Shown here one piece after another: positions 51,301-63,752 of a DNA stretch of 64,000 nucleotides. The stretch covers positions 5,012,733-5,076,732 of the forward strand of contig OW285188.1 in NCBI GenBank assembly GCA_935421135.1, written 5' to 3'. Each line of letters begins with the position of its first letter. The first letter of the stretch is position 1. Source of the DNA: Bugulina stolonifera (lineage: Eukaryota > Bryozoa > Gymnolaemata > Cheilostomatida > Bugulidae). A program made the position numbers and the translations under genes. The notes beneath the pieces were generated by a model. It was not told where the DNA came from and did no database searches. It saw only the letters and a list, made by a program, of their open reading frames with translations.

Positions 51301-52956
51301 GTGTCAAAATCCACCACACATGTTTCACAATCATGTACATGCATGTCAATATGCAGTGTAGTATTAATAATAATGCATATATTGCTAACAACTATTATAC
51401 GTATGTGCAAATATGACGACACAGATTTACAAACTGCGATGCATACCCTTGTACTACCTGTATCTCAGCATATAATCGTAAGGAACTGTTTTCAGCAGAA
51501 TGATGCAATTAAATTTCACTCGCAATTATAATATCATGGCAGTTGTTGCGCATTTAATCCCAACTGTGCACATAATACATCTGCGTCAGATGTATTATGT
51601 ATAAGTACATTGTAACATGACGTCTCCACAGTGGTTGGCCACTATGCGAGTCCCCTTTAGTGGTGTTGTCAACAATATCGTAAACCTGTGGAAAATGCAT
51701 TGAGTGAAAAATATGCAGAAGCATGCAGTCATGGACATGTTAGAGACTTGACAATATAAAAAATAGTTATCTCAGATTAAGTTGGACTCACAATTATAAC
51801 CCAGGGGCATTAGCATAGAATCCATTCTATTAATGCGATTGATTACCTTATGAAAACTGCCGCTGCATTTGCAAAAGGCCTAGCAGTTGAGTCGTTGGTG
51901 TAGACACGTAGCTTGTGAAAAATAGGCGGCTTTTGCTTGCTTGTAGCTTGCTACAAAACCCTGATTTTGCATGACTTAGGCTTGCTATATCACAACATTC
52001 ATTCGTGTATTACCTAGACTGTACCATGTCTTCCACCAAACAACCCTGGTATGACTGCAAGGACAACCTTCTCACTGCTTATTGGCCAACGGAAGGTGTA
52101 ATCGCTGCTGACGTAGCAATTCCTCCAGAGTATCTGAATTCTTTATTGGTAGACAGATTGGATCAATCAGCTGACATGTGCAAAGAGATTGCAATCATCT
52201 CTGAAAAGTATACGTAAGTTATTCCCATCATTAGTCTTGCGCTAGTATAAGCATCAAAACTTCTGGCAAATCATCTAGACGTAGGTGACTCACTTAAAAC
52301 ATTCAGTGTTATTTTCTTTCTGTTGTTCCTCATTTTAAGAGATGCTATCCATATTACTTTACTCTAACTTATTCCAGCTAATATTGCTGTGGTTGCTAGT
52401 ATTGATATTGGAATTCCACATGGTAAGATTTTAAACTACTAGAAGCCCAACCTGATGTACTAGAAACAGTCACATATTATATAGGCAATTGTGAGTTCAA
52501 GACTACCTGCTATTAGGTGTTGGTGGCCGAGTGGTCTAGCGCTAGTCACTCTGGTCTTGCAGCAATGACGCAAGTTATCTGCAAGGACGTGGGTTCGAGT
52601 CCTACCGATGACCTAGAGGTTTTCGTCCCGAAGAAGGTTTTCCCTCTGTGCCATATCGAACTAATAATAATATCCAGCTCTAGGAGCCGTGGTGGCCCCT
52701 CGACTAGCTCTGCTATTGGGCAGCCACGTTAAAGAATTGTGTTTGGCACCACGGATATTATTATTATTATTATTATTTATTACAAGAAAGAGTAGAGATT
52801 TTGATAGTTTGGTAATCTGTTTGTATCTACAGAATGGTTGATGCAGAGGAGAATGCTGATGGAGAGACCATACAGCTAGCTATTATATCCAGCTGTTCCG
52901 ATGAGAGTCTGACTTATGATTTAGATAAAGATGCTTGTGTAGAAAAAAATCGTTAA
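45342..52956 (+). CDS. Secreted NHL-repeat (beta-propeller) protein, intact copy B, seven exons
   Basis: Seven exons (45342-45374, 46408-46466, 48705-49570, 49709-49891, 50435-50578, 52018-52213, 52833-52956) join through GT..AG introns with matching phases into 534 codons plus TAA. Residues 1-22 form a signal peptide (charged start, hydrophobic core ending near VVIKASTA). Residues about 100-290 carry NHL-like blades: FAGT..NTDG near 124-134, LLVTERYNNALRSVD near 159-173, VGSAASGNVDGSFDAARF near 225-242. The remaining 215 residues hold many Cys and I do not recognise them; no membrane segment is visible, so secretion is expected. NHL propellers usually bind proteins or other ligands, but the ligand here is unknown. 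Several N-x-S/T sites fit an extracellular protein. The exon structure matches copy A exactly for several exons, which strongly supports the model. A TATA box lies 73 bp upstream of the start. Introns carry a SINE, a MITE and a GC-richer block. Confidence 0.85.
46408..46466 (+). CDS. Copy B exon 2: hydrophobic core of signal peptide
   Basis: 59 nt after a TTTTTGTTTAG acceptor, ending at donor GTATGT. Encodes MLLVVIKASTADSMDGEVT plus two bases of the next codon. The same 59-nt length and the same ending GAGGTGACCAG occur in copy A exon 2. Confidence 0.85.
46634..46746. repeat. Foldback with central ATTGT pentanucleotide repeat
   Basis: The arm ATGTTTACAGGCCTACCATA..AACAATAA (46634-46667) is mirrored at 46713-46746. 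Between them lies a run of TATTG/ATTGT pentamers. It sits in intron 2 of copy B, about 170 bp after exon 2. Confidence 0.65.
47181..47423. mobile_element. MITE, TA-flanked, in intron 2 of copy B
   Basis: 243 bp with inverted ends TAGGCGTATTTGGA and TCCGAATACGCCTA; TA at each end is a likely target duplication. A related copy in reverse orientation lies at 43465-43695. Confidence 0.65.
48705..49570 (+). CDS. Copy B exon 3: NHL propeller exon
   Basis: 866 nt between a TTTTCCAG acceptor and donor GTTAGT; phase 2 in, phase 1 out. It encodes residues 31 to 320, including all recognisable NHL-like blades and a VCTKGEIPC segment near residue 279 that may form a disulfide. The reading frame closes with TAG only 3 bp past the donor, which supports the exon end. 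Confidence 0.9.
49709..49891 (+). CDS. Copy B exon 4: Cys-bearing segment
   Basis: 183 nt after a CAATTACAG acceptor, ending at donor GTGAGT. Encodes about 61 residues with TCPDND, HCGNTAVLP and NNSNGCSYYVHVV. Nearly the same protein is encoded by copy A at 15103-15282. No known domain is recognised. Confidence 0.88.
50435..50578 (+). CDS. Copy B exon 5
   Basis: 144 nt between a TTTTGCAG acceptor and donor GTATGT. Encodes a segment with TLVFKAEYKVNCSALED and a helical stretch VLQSVLEQRSHQLQGIC. The same 144-nt length occurs in copy A (15971-16114); a decayed version is at 1463-1620. Confidence 0.88.
50735..51195. mobile_element. GC-richer repeat block in intron 5 of copy B, possible solo LTR
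   Basis: The block contrasts with the AT-rich intron. It has a direct repeat GCCACTTTTAAGGCAG (near 50757 and 50826), several CCGGCTAATG motifs, and a perfect hairpin GCAGAGCAGA-ACA-TCTGCTCTGC at 51063-51085. It also has a TATAAAAG near its right end and TG..CA-like limits next to ATATACATG on both sides. Copy A lacks it. The LTR assignment is a guess. Confidence 0.4.
52018..52213 (+). CDS. Copy B exon 6
   Basis: 196 nt after acceptor TTACCTAG, ending at donor GTAAGT. It starts NCTMSSTKQPWYDCKDNLL and ends in phase 2. Identical in length to copy A exon 6 (16460-16655); the first part survives in relic C at 1835-1875. Confidence 0.88.
52517..52784 (+). mobile_element. tRNA-derived SINE in intron 6 of copy B
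   Basis: The head has a pol III A box TGGCCGAGTGG (52524-52534) and B box GGTTCGAGTCC (52592-52602), as in a tRNA-Leu/Ser-like gene, but the acceptor arms pair imperfectly. An unrelated body of about 150 bp follows and ends in an (ATT)n tail at 52755-52784. This tRNA head, body and simple-repeat tail is the layout of SINEs mobilised by a LINE. Confidence 0.75.
52833..52956 (+). CDS. Copy B exon 7: C-terminus
   Basis: 124 nt after a GTATCTACAG acceptor, closing with TAA. Encodes an acidic tail with two Cys (ISSCSDESLTYDLDKDACVE) and no membrane anchor or lipid-anchor signal. Copy A has the same length and ends with TAG. No AATAAA lies close downstream. Confidence 0.88.
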
Positions 52957-53439
52957 TGTCCGGCTTCTCCAAGCCATGTTATATATAAATTATGTACAAT
53001 GTCTTTCCATACTAAGCACATGTAATTGTCTCCAGCACCAGCCCCTTTTGGTTCCAAAAAGCTACTTCGACAGTCCTCCAACAAAACAACATTTTTTTGC
53101 GGTACACGTACATGTAGTTCATGTAATCCAATAACCATAGTCATGCTCACTATCTATCTAGACTAATTTGGATCGAATTTACTGCAGTTTTAGTTCCTTC
53201 AGCCATCACCAACCAAACCAATCTGTTAAAATATAATCACAATTTTCTTTTATTTCTTTCTCTGGTCTCTAAAGGTCAATTGTCACCATGGTAGCTTCTT
53301 GGTTTCCAATAACTATACTGCAAGGATTAAGGACAGTTCTGTTTTCTTGTAAATCACTATTTGATATTGAGCTATAGAAGGTGTTTATCTGCAGTTATTA
53401 ATTTTTAGGTATATATATTATAATGCACTGTATAATGTA

Positions 53440-53560
53440 CTTGTACCGTATATGTACTGTATATACATGTATACTATGTACTGTATATACATGTATACTA
53501 TGTACTGTATATACATGTATATTATGTACTGTATATGCATGCATATTATGTACTGCATTT
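53440..53560 (+). repeat. 24-bp tandem repeat of the TACTGTATATACATG type
   Basis: About four units of TATGTACTGTATATACATGT, grading into a cryptic TGTACTG/GTGCATG region that reaches about 53860. Confidence 0.85.
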
Positions 53561-54639
53561 GTGCAGTATAACGTGTGACAAAACATGCAGTATAACTTAC
53601 TGTCTATGTACTGTGCATGTACTGTATATGCGTTGTATGATATGTATTGTACATTACTTACATGTGCTGTATGTAATACATGTAATATGTACATTACAAC
53701 TGTATAATGTACTGTATGTTACCAACTGTATTGTGTGCAGCATATGCACTGCATAATGTACTGTCTGTGCGTTGTGCATGTGCTGCTGTGCATGTGCTGC
53801 GTACTATGCACTGTATTTTTATGCACTGTGTGTGTACTGCATATGTACTGTGTAATGTGATGCAACTGATAGCTAAGGTCAGACAGAAGACAGCTGAACT
53901 GCAGGAACCAAAGGTGACTAGTTTATTCAGTACTAGATGTATAATCAAGTTTGTAGAATTTAATGTGTCTGCCCATTGTTGTAATCATGCTGCTTCAAAG
54001 AATGCATTTGAAATGTCTACTACAGCTACAATGTATGTGGCCTGTCTGACAGCATTCGTATACCATTATGAATACAATATAATGTTGTAATAATAAAATT
54101 AAATTATACATGTAGATAAAAATACATGTAATTTACACTCAGACTTTTTTCTGTATATCACACTAGATCCTAATGTTAATCAACAGTTACTGCACTGTGA
54201 TAGAGTGCTGTCAACTCGAGGATTATGTTTTCTTGACAAACAATGTACGTGTAAGTTGGATTATCCACACGTACATTTACATCCTACATGCAACTGCCAA
54301 TGTCTCAACACTGCTATGATGTCTGGAATTTTGTGAAGCTGAGTTTATGTTGAAGTTAGTAGCAAACTTTAAGTTAAACCATTGATAATACTTGAACAAT
54401 CTAAAAATGCAGACCAGTGGTTGGTTTTGGAAAAAGCTGAAAACTATCTATCTAAATAATATGACATGTACAAATAATTATCTGTAACACATTGTATCAT
54501 ATAACAAGCCGACCATCATATGGAGAGGGGTCAGAGTTAATGGCGTTGAAGTAAGACTTGAATAACCATGAATTCCTTCGCAAGAGTGAGATTCTGTTCA
54601 ACCACAAACAATCGCATTATTTGCATGTGCTCATTTTTT

Positions 54640-54960
54640 GGCAGCTAAGTTGAGCATATAATCACAACCATGCCACACTCATGCATGTATATGGAGCTCC
54701 CTCAAAGTTTATTACAAATTTAGCACTAGCACTGTCTGTGCTCTAACACGTGATCAATGTGCGCATGTAGCATATATACTTTGCAATATAATGCTCTTGA
54801 ACACAAAATCCTGATGTTTGGAATCCTTACCCAGTTTGCTAAAAGGCAGGGGTAAGACAATGTGTTCTCATCTTTCATGCTAGTATTAACCAGCATGTGG
54901 TACACCATGCACTGAATCAAGATTGTTGGCACCAAGTGCAGGTGTCATGAGAGAAAAGCG
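54640..54960 (+). repeat. Dispersed repeat, second copy
   Basis: Same order of shared blocks as 24000-24350, diverged by small indels; retains the CATGTGGTACACCATGCACTG arm of the foldback family. Confidence 0.6.
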
Positions 54961-57900
54961 GGATGCCTTTATTTTAATAGTAGTTATGCTGTGTTATTTG
55001 CTATATATTGCAATGTAGGATATTACGTAGTATTCCAAAAATCAAGAGAAGATAACTGCTGAATCAAGTATTTGCAATCAATGGAATTAATGTTATTCAA
55101 GTATTCAAGTGGCGATAACTCCTAAGTCAAGTATTGATATAATGATTTGGAGTTGTGTGTTCTCACTGATAATAAATGTGATTACCATACAAGGTGTTAT
55201 GCAAGTAGGGTTCCATGCGTAATATAATTGTTTGGTTCTGTGTAATGGTTAGCATTCATGGACTGTATGCATCCTTCTCTCAGTGACTTTAAAATGTGAA
55301 ATTGTATGGTTCAGATTGAATTTCTCCAGTGACAGTTGGTTCCCCCTATATTGTAATGAAGATATGATGTGGCTATTCTAAAATCAACAAGAAGCAGCGA
55401 GGCCCGTCTCCAAGGAACTTCACGATATAGTAAGTTATGGAAATCAGGTACTGCTTTGAAATTTTGGTTATATTGCCACAAAACACAATGACAACTAAAT
55501 TTATTGAAATCACTCTAAAATATTCTACAGTTGAATTAAATTTTGAATCCAAAATATGCGATCAAAAATACCAACAATATCTACAAGATTATATAACAAT
55601 AGATTAGAAAAGAACAATAGATACTTAAGTGTTCAGTTGTTCCTGCTGCACGAATGTCTGTATCAGCTGATGTCCTCCAAAAGTCAGTCTGTAGGAATTG
55701 TAGAATTTCAGATGAAAATTAATTATAGCAAAAAGATATCATCTTTACTAAAAAAAGTGATATAAAAATTATGAAGTCTGAAATTAGTAATGTAAAGTTG
55801 TAAGTCTGTCTGTCTGTCTGAGTCTGTAGTGGTCCAGAGTTAATCCTAGCGGTCCTCAGACAAGTCCCGAATACCTCTGCCTCTTTCTCTTGTCCTTTTA
55901 TACCAAAGCCTGGGTATTTCAAAAGGTTTTGGGAATCCGGTCTTTTGCTGACTCAGGTATCAGTAACACAATTGTGTTGTTTCCTCTTTCCTGTTGCACC
56001 ACGCTTACAACGACTGAAGATGGAATATACATGTTGATTCACAAAGTCATATGTAATTTAATCATCAGTATAGACTGAGAATTCTAGATTTTCCTAAGGT
56101 GCAGTTCCCTTACTGTTGGACTATATGTTTATAGACTTTGGGCTACAAATCCAATAGCGTATAGTAGCTCCACAATTGTCCTACCTGATTACTAAGAATA
56201 ATATTATAATAATTATATAATGACCATTAGAGGCATACAGTGTATGTACTTTCTACATGTACATGTAAGGATTCATGTTCAGCCTATTCCTGACCTGTTC
56301 TATTTATCTAGAATTACTACACACACATGCATACATATTCCCACATGCTCCCACATGTTCACCTACACACGCACACGCACACGCACACGATATACTTGTA
56401 TACACATAAATATAAAATGTTTTAGTTAATTACTTGTCATTTTAATTAATTTTTACTTGATATTGTAGAATTGATGTCGTGTATATTGTACAAATACTTG
56501 AAAATAAAAGGAAATAGTTGACAAGGAACAAAAAGATGTAAAACCAGTAGTGTAGTGAATGTAACCAACTCCATTCAATACCATCTACTAACAGTAAGCT
56601 GATTTCCAACTCACTTCTACTAACTAATGGTATTAGATTCATCAAAGTAATCTTTGCCTTTTGTGGTGAAAAAAACTACATTATGTATAATTTTTCTGCC
56701 AGAGTGTCAAACTGTGGCATAATTGTATCAGTGAAATGCCATTGCTGGACAAACACTTGTGATATATTATTATTATATTCCATGTACATTGTACAAATGT
56801 GTATGTTCAAACTATTCAGGAAGGTAATATTGGTTTTCCTTTCTTCCTTGTATAATATTATAACTTTTCATGTATTTGGGTGTTATTGGACTACAGTATC
56901 TGACCATTTTCCAGTTTAAAACAGGTAGAATCATCTTTGTACAATCACAATGGGCAGATATTATTGGTTGTTTAACCTGCCTATCAAATTGTGGGATTGG
57001 TGTAGATTGTATGTTTTTTTCATCATTTTGAAACTTACTACTAGTAATCTCATTGGTTAGAATTTGGTAAACAAGAGGCTATTCTTGTCTGGTCAGATAG
57101 TTCAACATAAGTTCAGACATCATCGGAACCAATCGCCTGTAATTTGATTGGTTGCATAAAATTATTCATCGCCTATTTCCCTACATGTGTTTGTGCGTCA
57201 TTATTTCTTCAGTAATGTTGTCTGCCTAGTATTATATAATATAATTATCACTTTGTAAATAAAATTATATCTATTATTGCAATATAATGTTGTATTGTTT
57301 ATAAGTTATTATCTTATTATTTCTATGTTTTCCTACATTAAATTACAATTCCATTCCTTGACATATAGTCTGGTAGCAAGGTAGATTTATCTTTCAGGTT
57401 CGTAAAAAAAATTCCTTGAGACTTGCTGACAGATGATTTTGGTAAATTAGCATATGCTGATCACGAATATAACAACCTGCCACGATATAAGTGTGCCGGT
57501 GACCATAAATTTTGCAATTTAAAATTTAACTTTTGAAACCCGGTTTTCTGCGGAGTCGTCTTCTCTCACTTTAACAAATATAGTTGTCATGCATTTATTT
57601 ATATGACTACCCTTTGACACACTAGTGTCGTACTAATATAGTGTTATAAATACACAACACATATTATACCTTATACACATATTATACCTTTATAAATACA
57701 TGCTTTTAAATATTATTGCATAGCATTATTTTATATGATAGGATGTTACATGCATATACATGCAGTATACATATTTTATAAAGTTATTTTATGAATTTAC
57801 ATGGCAATATAAGTTGACGTCAATTTTGGTTTGCTCTGAACTTGTTTGTGGTGTGCTACAGAAAGCACACACAAAAAAAAGATGACATTAGTTATCTAAT

Positions 57901-58239
57901 TATTTAATTATCGTGAGAATATCCTGGTGCAGTACAAGCAGCACAGAACATTGACTTTACTGTCTGAGACAGAAAACTTAGAATTGGTTAAGATCAAGTA
58001 TGATGTGATGGGTATGACATCATATTCATATAACAGCACATATCATGCATGAGAATATCCTAGTTTGCTACAAGCGACATAGACCCAGTATGGCGCCATG
58101 AGTATAGCATCAGAAACAAAAAACGGAGCTTAGTACCATCTAGATATACCCAGGTGTGCTGGATACATCGTACATGCAGTTTGGAATTTATATGACATAC
58201 CAATCTGGTTGATATAAAAGAGGCACCGCGATAGATACA

Positions 58240-58320
58240 GAAACAGAGAGAGACAGAGAGAGACAGAGAGAGACAGAGAGAGACAGAGAGAGACACAGAG
58301 ACAGAGAGAGTGAGAGAGAC
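58240..58320 (+). repeat. (AGAGAGAC)n microsatellite
   Basis: Purine-rich repeat of AGAGAGAC with minor interruptions. Confidence 0.9.
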
Positions 58321-59041
58321 GGATAGAAGGATATAAGACTTTTACTTAGAGCATACTAACATCTATCTTACACTTTTACAGTATACTTTTTATATAAATT
58401 TGTCAAGAACGCAGAGCAACCAAAAGGACTGAAACTGTAAGTTTTGCCATGTAGTAATCGACTTTATAGTTTATAATGGGTATTATATTTTATAGTTAGG
58501 CTTTTAATAATAAAGATATTAAATTGAACTTTGAATCTCACGTTTGTTTCTGAATGTAATTTAAGGAACATAATAACTCAGACATTAATACACGCCATTT
58601 GAATTCAGATTGCAGGGTTTAGTTGATAGTCAGTCAGAGATATCTGTTATATCATAATAAGTTAGGTAATGAATAATTTGCTATTACAAGTACATGTACA
58701 TGTAGACAATGCAGTCGCGAAGAGTCTAGAATTGCTAGCAATCTCAATGTATGTTACATGCACATGGAACCTGAATTATCACTTAGTAGTAGTAGGGGCA
58801 AATGACAAAATATGCAAATTAGTTAGACGTGTGCTATGACCATTATTTACTACACGTGCTAAGTGTATTATGGTAAACCAATCAGATTAATGTCGTTTAC
58901 AAGTATATCGGTGGCTAATAACTTATACATGTTATAATAATTGTGGATGTCATAATGGAAGTAGGGATGACCCAAAAGGTCAACCCAACATCCAAGTTGA
59001 TATCTCTGCACCTCGCTGCGAATGTGCTGATGACATAGGTT

Positions 59042-59147
59042 ATTGGCACTAATCACTGGGTGTACACAACTTCATGTTGTGGTACCTGTGATTAGTGCTA
59101 ATCCTGTGTCCTTGTATATCGAACTGTTATTCCAAACAGTTTGATAT
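59042..59147 (+). other. Two adjacent hairpins
   Basis: ATTGGCACTAATCAC (59042) pairs with GTGATTAGTGCTAAT (59087-59101) and the stem continues inward to a TTCAT loop. A second stem, TATATCGAACTGTT with AACAGTTTGATATA, spans 59115-59147. It could be a MITE remnant or a small-RNA precursor; sequence alone does not decide. Confidence 0.5.
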
Positions 59148-62100
59148 ACACAAATCAGCAAATTTCGTCACAATAGTTTTCTAAGGAATTCTTCATGCCC
59201 ATGTGATCTTTTCTTGCCCAAGATCTAAAACTAATAACGGGCTTAGTGCACACCAAACGAAAGGATTATTAACTAAGGCCTTGGGGTATTCTTTCAGCAG
59301 TACTTTCTACTTTTTGTTATCATTTGCTACTTGTTTGAGCAAAGTTGGAAATTTAATTTTCATTTGTAAGTAATATTATTCTAGTTACAGAACTATTTAT
59401 GAATCAGATTTGATTCCAAATGGTAGAGGATCTAATAAGTTGAAAACTTCTACTGAGTTGCAGTTGCTTGTAAATAAAAACCAAAGACTTTTATAATGGC
59501 TTGGAATGGATGTCAGAGTTCGAAGCACAGTAGATGCAAATCACCACCAGATGAAGTGAATTCAACAGAACAGTCCTAAAATTTCGAAATGGGAAAATTA
59601 CTTTAAAGTTATATTTATGAATAAATGATAACTATCCAATAAAATGTGACAAATGGACAGGATTAGAACTGAAACTGCTGGGTGAATGCTAATTTAATCT
59701 AAATCACTTCTTCTGTCACCAACTCAAAGGTCAAAAGCAAAAGGACTGGCCAAGGCAGCCTAATAATTCAGTCAAAGGTGAGAGGCATGAGTTACCTATT
59801 CAGATTCAATCACATGGTTGACTGCTACAAGCTAATGCTTTCAGTCTTTATTTTTAAGTTTAATAGGCCAATACTTTTGTAATTTTAATTACATACGGAT
59901 ACTGTAGCCTATTTATTTGATGCTTCAGAAATAATGTGAACAAGATAAGTAATTTTCCTTGTTAAATTTAAATTTGATTATTGGATACCTTGCTCCATGA
60001 TACAGCTGCATAGCGCTTCTATTAATTGACTCGATTGTCCAATTTGAGAGGTTTCAAGAGGAAATTATGGTTTGGTACAACCTGTTCTAGTAAAATAATC
60101 TTTCATCTGCGCAATATTTAAAATAAGTTGACATGTTTAGGCCCCATAGGGCTTATACACTGCAGGTAGCCTTAGACCAACAGTCTGGTTTAATAATGCA
60201 ACAAGTTTACTTCTAATAATTCTACAAAAGCAGTTAGATGACTGTTTTATTTGTATGTGAACGCATGTACATATATGTATGTGACATAATTATTATATTT
60301 CTTGAAGGCCATCGAATAAATCTCAAACTTGCTGATGGTGGGCGTGCCAGATGACCAAGATCTAGGCAATGTTCTCTCTCACGAATCCTGTTCTACAGAA
60401 GATATGTAGTTGAGCATGGATCAAACCTACCTAAATATGGCAGAAGTATTTACATGTAAGTGTGGTACGTGGTTAACATAAAGTCATGTGATAAGGCTGT
60501 TGCCTGCTATTATAGGTCTACTGATATTAGGGCTATGCGGTAGTGTTTAGGCCTAGGAGATGGGGTGGAGCGGAGGGGCTGCTCTTTGTCACAATTCTTC
60601 TTGGATAGATATTGGGCTTACTTCATTTTGTACAACCCATTGGCCACAAGTGTCAGCCTGCCAATTTATTTAAATATATTGCCAATGCTGTTCTGCCTTA
60701 CATTATTTTGTGACTGCAGGAATATATGTTTGGGGTAGAGAAACTATTGGACAGGGTATTTTGAATTTGCATAATCCGGGTAGGGTTGTTGGTATATTGC
60801 AACAACATGTAGGCTTGGATCACCATGGGTCACTGTAAATATCTAATAAAATGGCGGTGCTGAGATGGGTTCGGCTTGCGTCAAATGATAGGAGTTACAG
60901 TGTACAGTGTGCAAAATGTTGCATCTCATCAGAATTAATAATCAATCCATAACTGAAACACAACCAGTTGAAAATCTTGAATTTCAGGACCAGAAGACTA
61001 ATACTGAATTATGAAATAATTTCTAATTTAGGACAGTATCAAGGAAGACCATGTAAGCTACAGAAAGGGTGAAGCAGGCATGAGACTTATGGTAGCATGC
61101 TACGTCGCTTTGATGACTGACTATTGATGATTTATCAGACAGAAATAGGCCTATGTATTAGTGATAATCTATCCCAGTATCTATTGTAAGATTGGTAGAA
61201 TATTGCTAGATAACTACATGTAGAAATGTGATAAACCGTTTTTTCTACTTTATACAGTCTTTGCTAAAAAACCAAGACTAAGTATGTCATACTGTCAGTA
61301 GTGATTACTGTTGAACATTATTATAGTAGGCCGCTAACTTCATTTTGGACAAATTATTGGCGACATTACTGCTACTGGAAGGCCCATGTACATATACATG
61401 TACATGGTATTTTGTGCAAAAAATTTGGAATCAAAATAATAACTTTCGATTACGTACAAAACTAAGTTTAAGTTTTTTCTTACTTTCTCTCTATTTCTAA
61501 TTGGAATTATGACCAATAGCTTTGATTTATGTGTGAACTGTTGCGTGCTCTCTGCAATAGTTTAGGTTCAAAATCGTGGATTTAGAAAGATAAACTTCTG
61601 GGGTTACATGTACATATTGTATATAAAACTAATACTGGAGCTTGAGTACATTTGCATGCGTGCTACTTGCTGCATCATAAAATTTATAACCCAAGTTCTT
61701 AGAACGGGTTTGTAATCTTACAAAATGCTGAAACTGGTGATCAAGGCTTCCAAAAGCAGCACCAAAAAGGACTTTCCTCGACCCTACTGCGCTTTGTTGA
61801 ATTAGTTGAACTACATGTACATACAGAATACACATATTGATGTGCATCTTGACTGCATCATTATAATGTATAGCCTAAGTTCCTTTATTAATAACAGGTG
61901 GCACACACGACAATGTTATGGCAGACCTGCCATAATTTCTACCAGAAAAAATAGTCAGATACTACATTAAACCAGTTTGCAAAGGAACTTTTTACTGCTT
62001 TTGACTGGCTGTTGAACCACACGGAGCCAAATTTTGTAGCCTCAGCTCCTAAAAATGAAAGTAAATATTGAAGTTTCCAAAATTTTCAGTTGCTTTAACT

Positions 62101-62159
62101 CTACCAAACCTTGTGTAACCAGTTGACATCTGTTCCCAACCCAGTATATCGGGTTAGGT

Positions 62160-62310
62160 ACAGAAGTGGAGAAATTTGGGATAGCCTTTGTTCTTCGCCA
62201 AAACTGAAGCAGGAGAAGTTGTCCTCTCTATATTTTGTTGGTTGACCACTCTTACCCCAACCACAAACAAGGAACTGAGGCTATTTATAGTTATCTACTA
62301 CTGCACCTAA
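62160..62310 (+). repeat. Dispersed repeat, second copy
   Basis: Counterpart of 31600-31745. Its right flank (62340-62440) also resembles 61862-61960, which holds the palindrome TTATGGCAG-AC-CTGCCATAA. Confidence 0.5.
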
Positions 62311-62617
62311 CGGAGTATATTATCATGCATATGGTAATTTTATATAAATTTATAGCCTTAGATTCTTTCATTAATAGAGGGTGATCGGCGCGGTTACGTT
62401 GTGGCAGACCCCCGCCATCATTTTTAGCATGAAAAGTTACCCCAGAAAAGTCTCTTGGTATGTCTCAAGGAAATTTTTTAAGAGTTTCAAAAACTAAGCA
62501 CTTTTTTGGCCTCCTACTACCGGACTAATAGGCACGTGTCAACTTAACCTCAGTTGTGGATATAATATTTTTATTTACATGTAAATAAAAAATATAATAA
62601 TTATATGTACATGTATA

Positions 62618-62712
62618 TCGCTATGTACCTGGCAATGTACCTGACAATGTACCTGGCAATGTACCTGGCAATGTACCTGGCCGCTATGTACCTGGCCGCT
62701 ATGTACTTGGCC
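62618..62712 (+). repeat. 12-bp tandem repeat ATGTACCTGGCA
   Basis: About five units of AATGTACCTGGC, then two of a related CCGCTATGTACCTGG unit. Confidence 0.88.
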
Positions 62713-63752
62713 TCTAACTTGGGGGCCCAGTCACATGTTTGATCCTCAACCCATGTAATTGCAATCAAACTGGTAGAATTAGTCATGTAATTAGTTAGTA
62801 CTATTTAGTGTCAGTAAAAGGGTTCTGCTGGTAAGCAGTAGTCATTCTACCAGTGTTGCACCAACATTCGTCGACATAGCCTCTACGAAGTTGTGATTTT
62901 CTTCTGCAAATTGCAGTAATAAATTCTTGATTTTCATTTGCAGAATAGGAAGAGATTACGGAGGAAGGGAAAAGGAAAGAAGTATGATAGTTCAGTTACA
63001 TCTATGTAATTATTGCAATAAACAGGTAATAAAACAAGTGTTCAATACAAATTATGTTTATCTGTCTATTTACATGTACATGTATTATGTTAGAATTATA
63101 CTACAGCTGGAACTACTAGGCAGGTGTCGAAAATATGTACAAAACAGCTACCTTCTGTGAAAGAGCATTCAGGGATAGCAGATAGAGTTTATTTTTTCAT
63201 GCTACTAAGGTGTACAAACAATGCCAATCTTAGCCCAAACCACTAGGTGCTTCTTCATATGATCATGCGTTCATAACCAATTTAAATTTGAATTGCTTCT
63301 AGAATCAGTCTTTCTGAATGTACATGTAAGTAAAGTATTGTGATGGAACAGCCAGCAAGCCCCACCACTAGGCCGAGGTATGCTACAGTCATCAAAAAAA
63401 GGCCTTGACTCCGAGGCAGATGCTATCCCTCCTGGGTAGCTCCAAGGAAGCCCTAGCAGCTAGCCTCCCTTGGCTAGTCAAGCATTAACATTAACATTGA
63501 CATCACCATGCATTACATTATTATCCATGTATCCATATTCAATCATGCATGATGTCTTACATTATACTATTGTTGTTATGTATACTTATATTCAATCACC
63601 TTATATTGTGTGCCTTTACTATTACTTGTCAATCAGACTATTGGAATTACAACTTTATTACAACTTGGTTTTTCCCATACACTGTTAGCAATTACCTTCT
63701 CTTGTCTGATCATATTAAATAGAGTCTTTTACCATTTATTATAAGTATCACT

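Larger units (their letters stand above)
53000..63750. other. Long region without a supported gene
   Basis: Apart from the repeats and hairpins listed separately, I find no exon chain, RNA gene or full mobile element. Frames up to 127 codons lie in simple-repeat DNA or have no recognisable motif. Confidence 0.55.
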
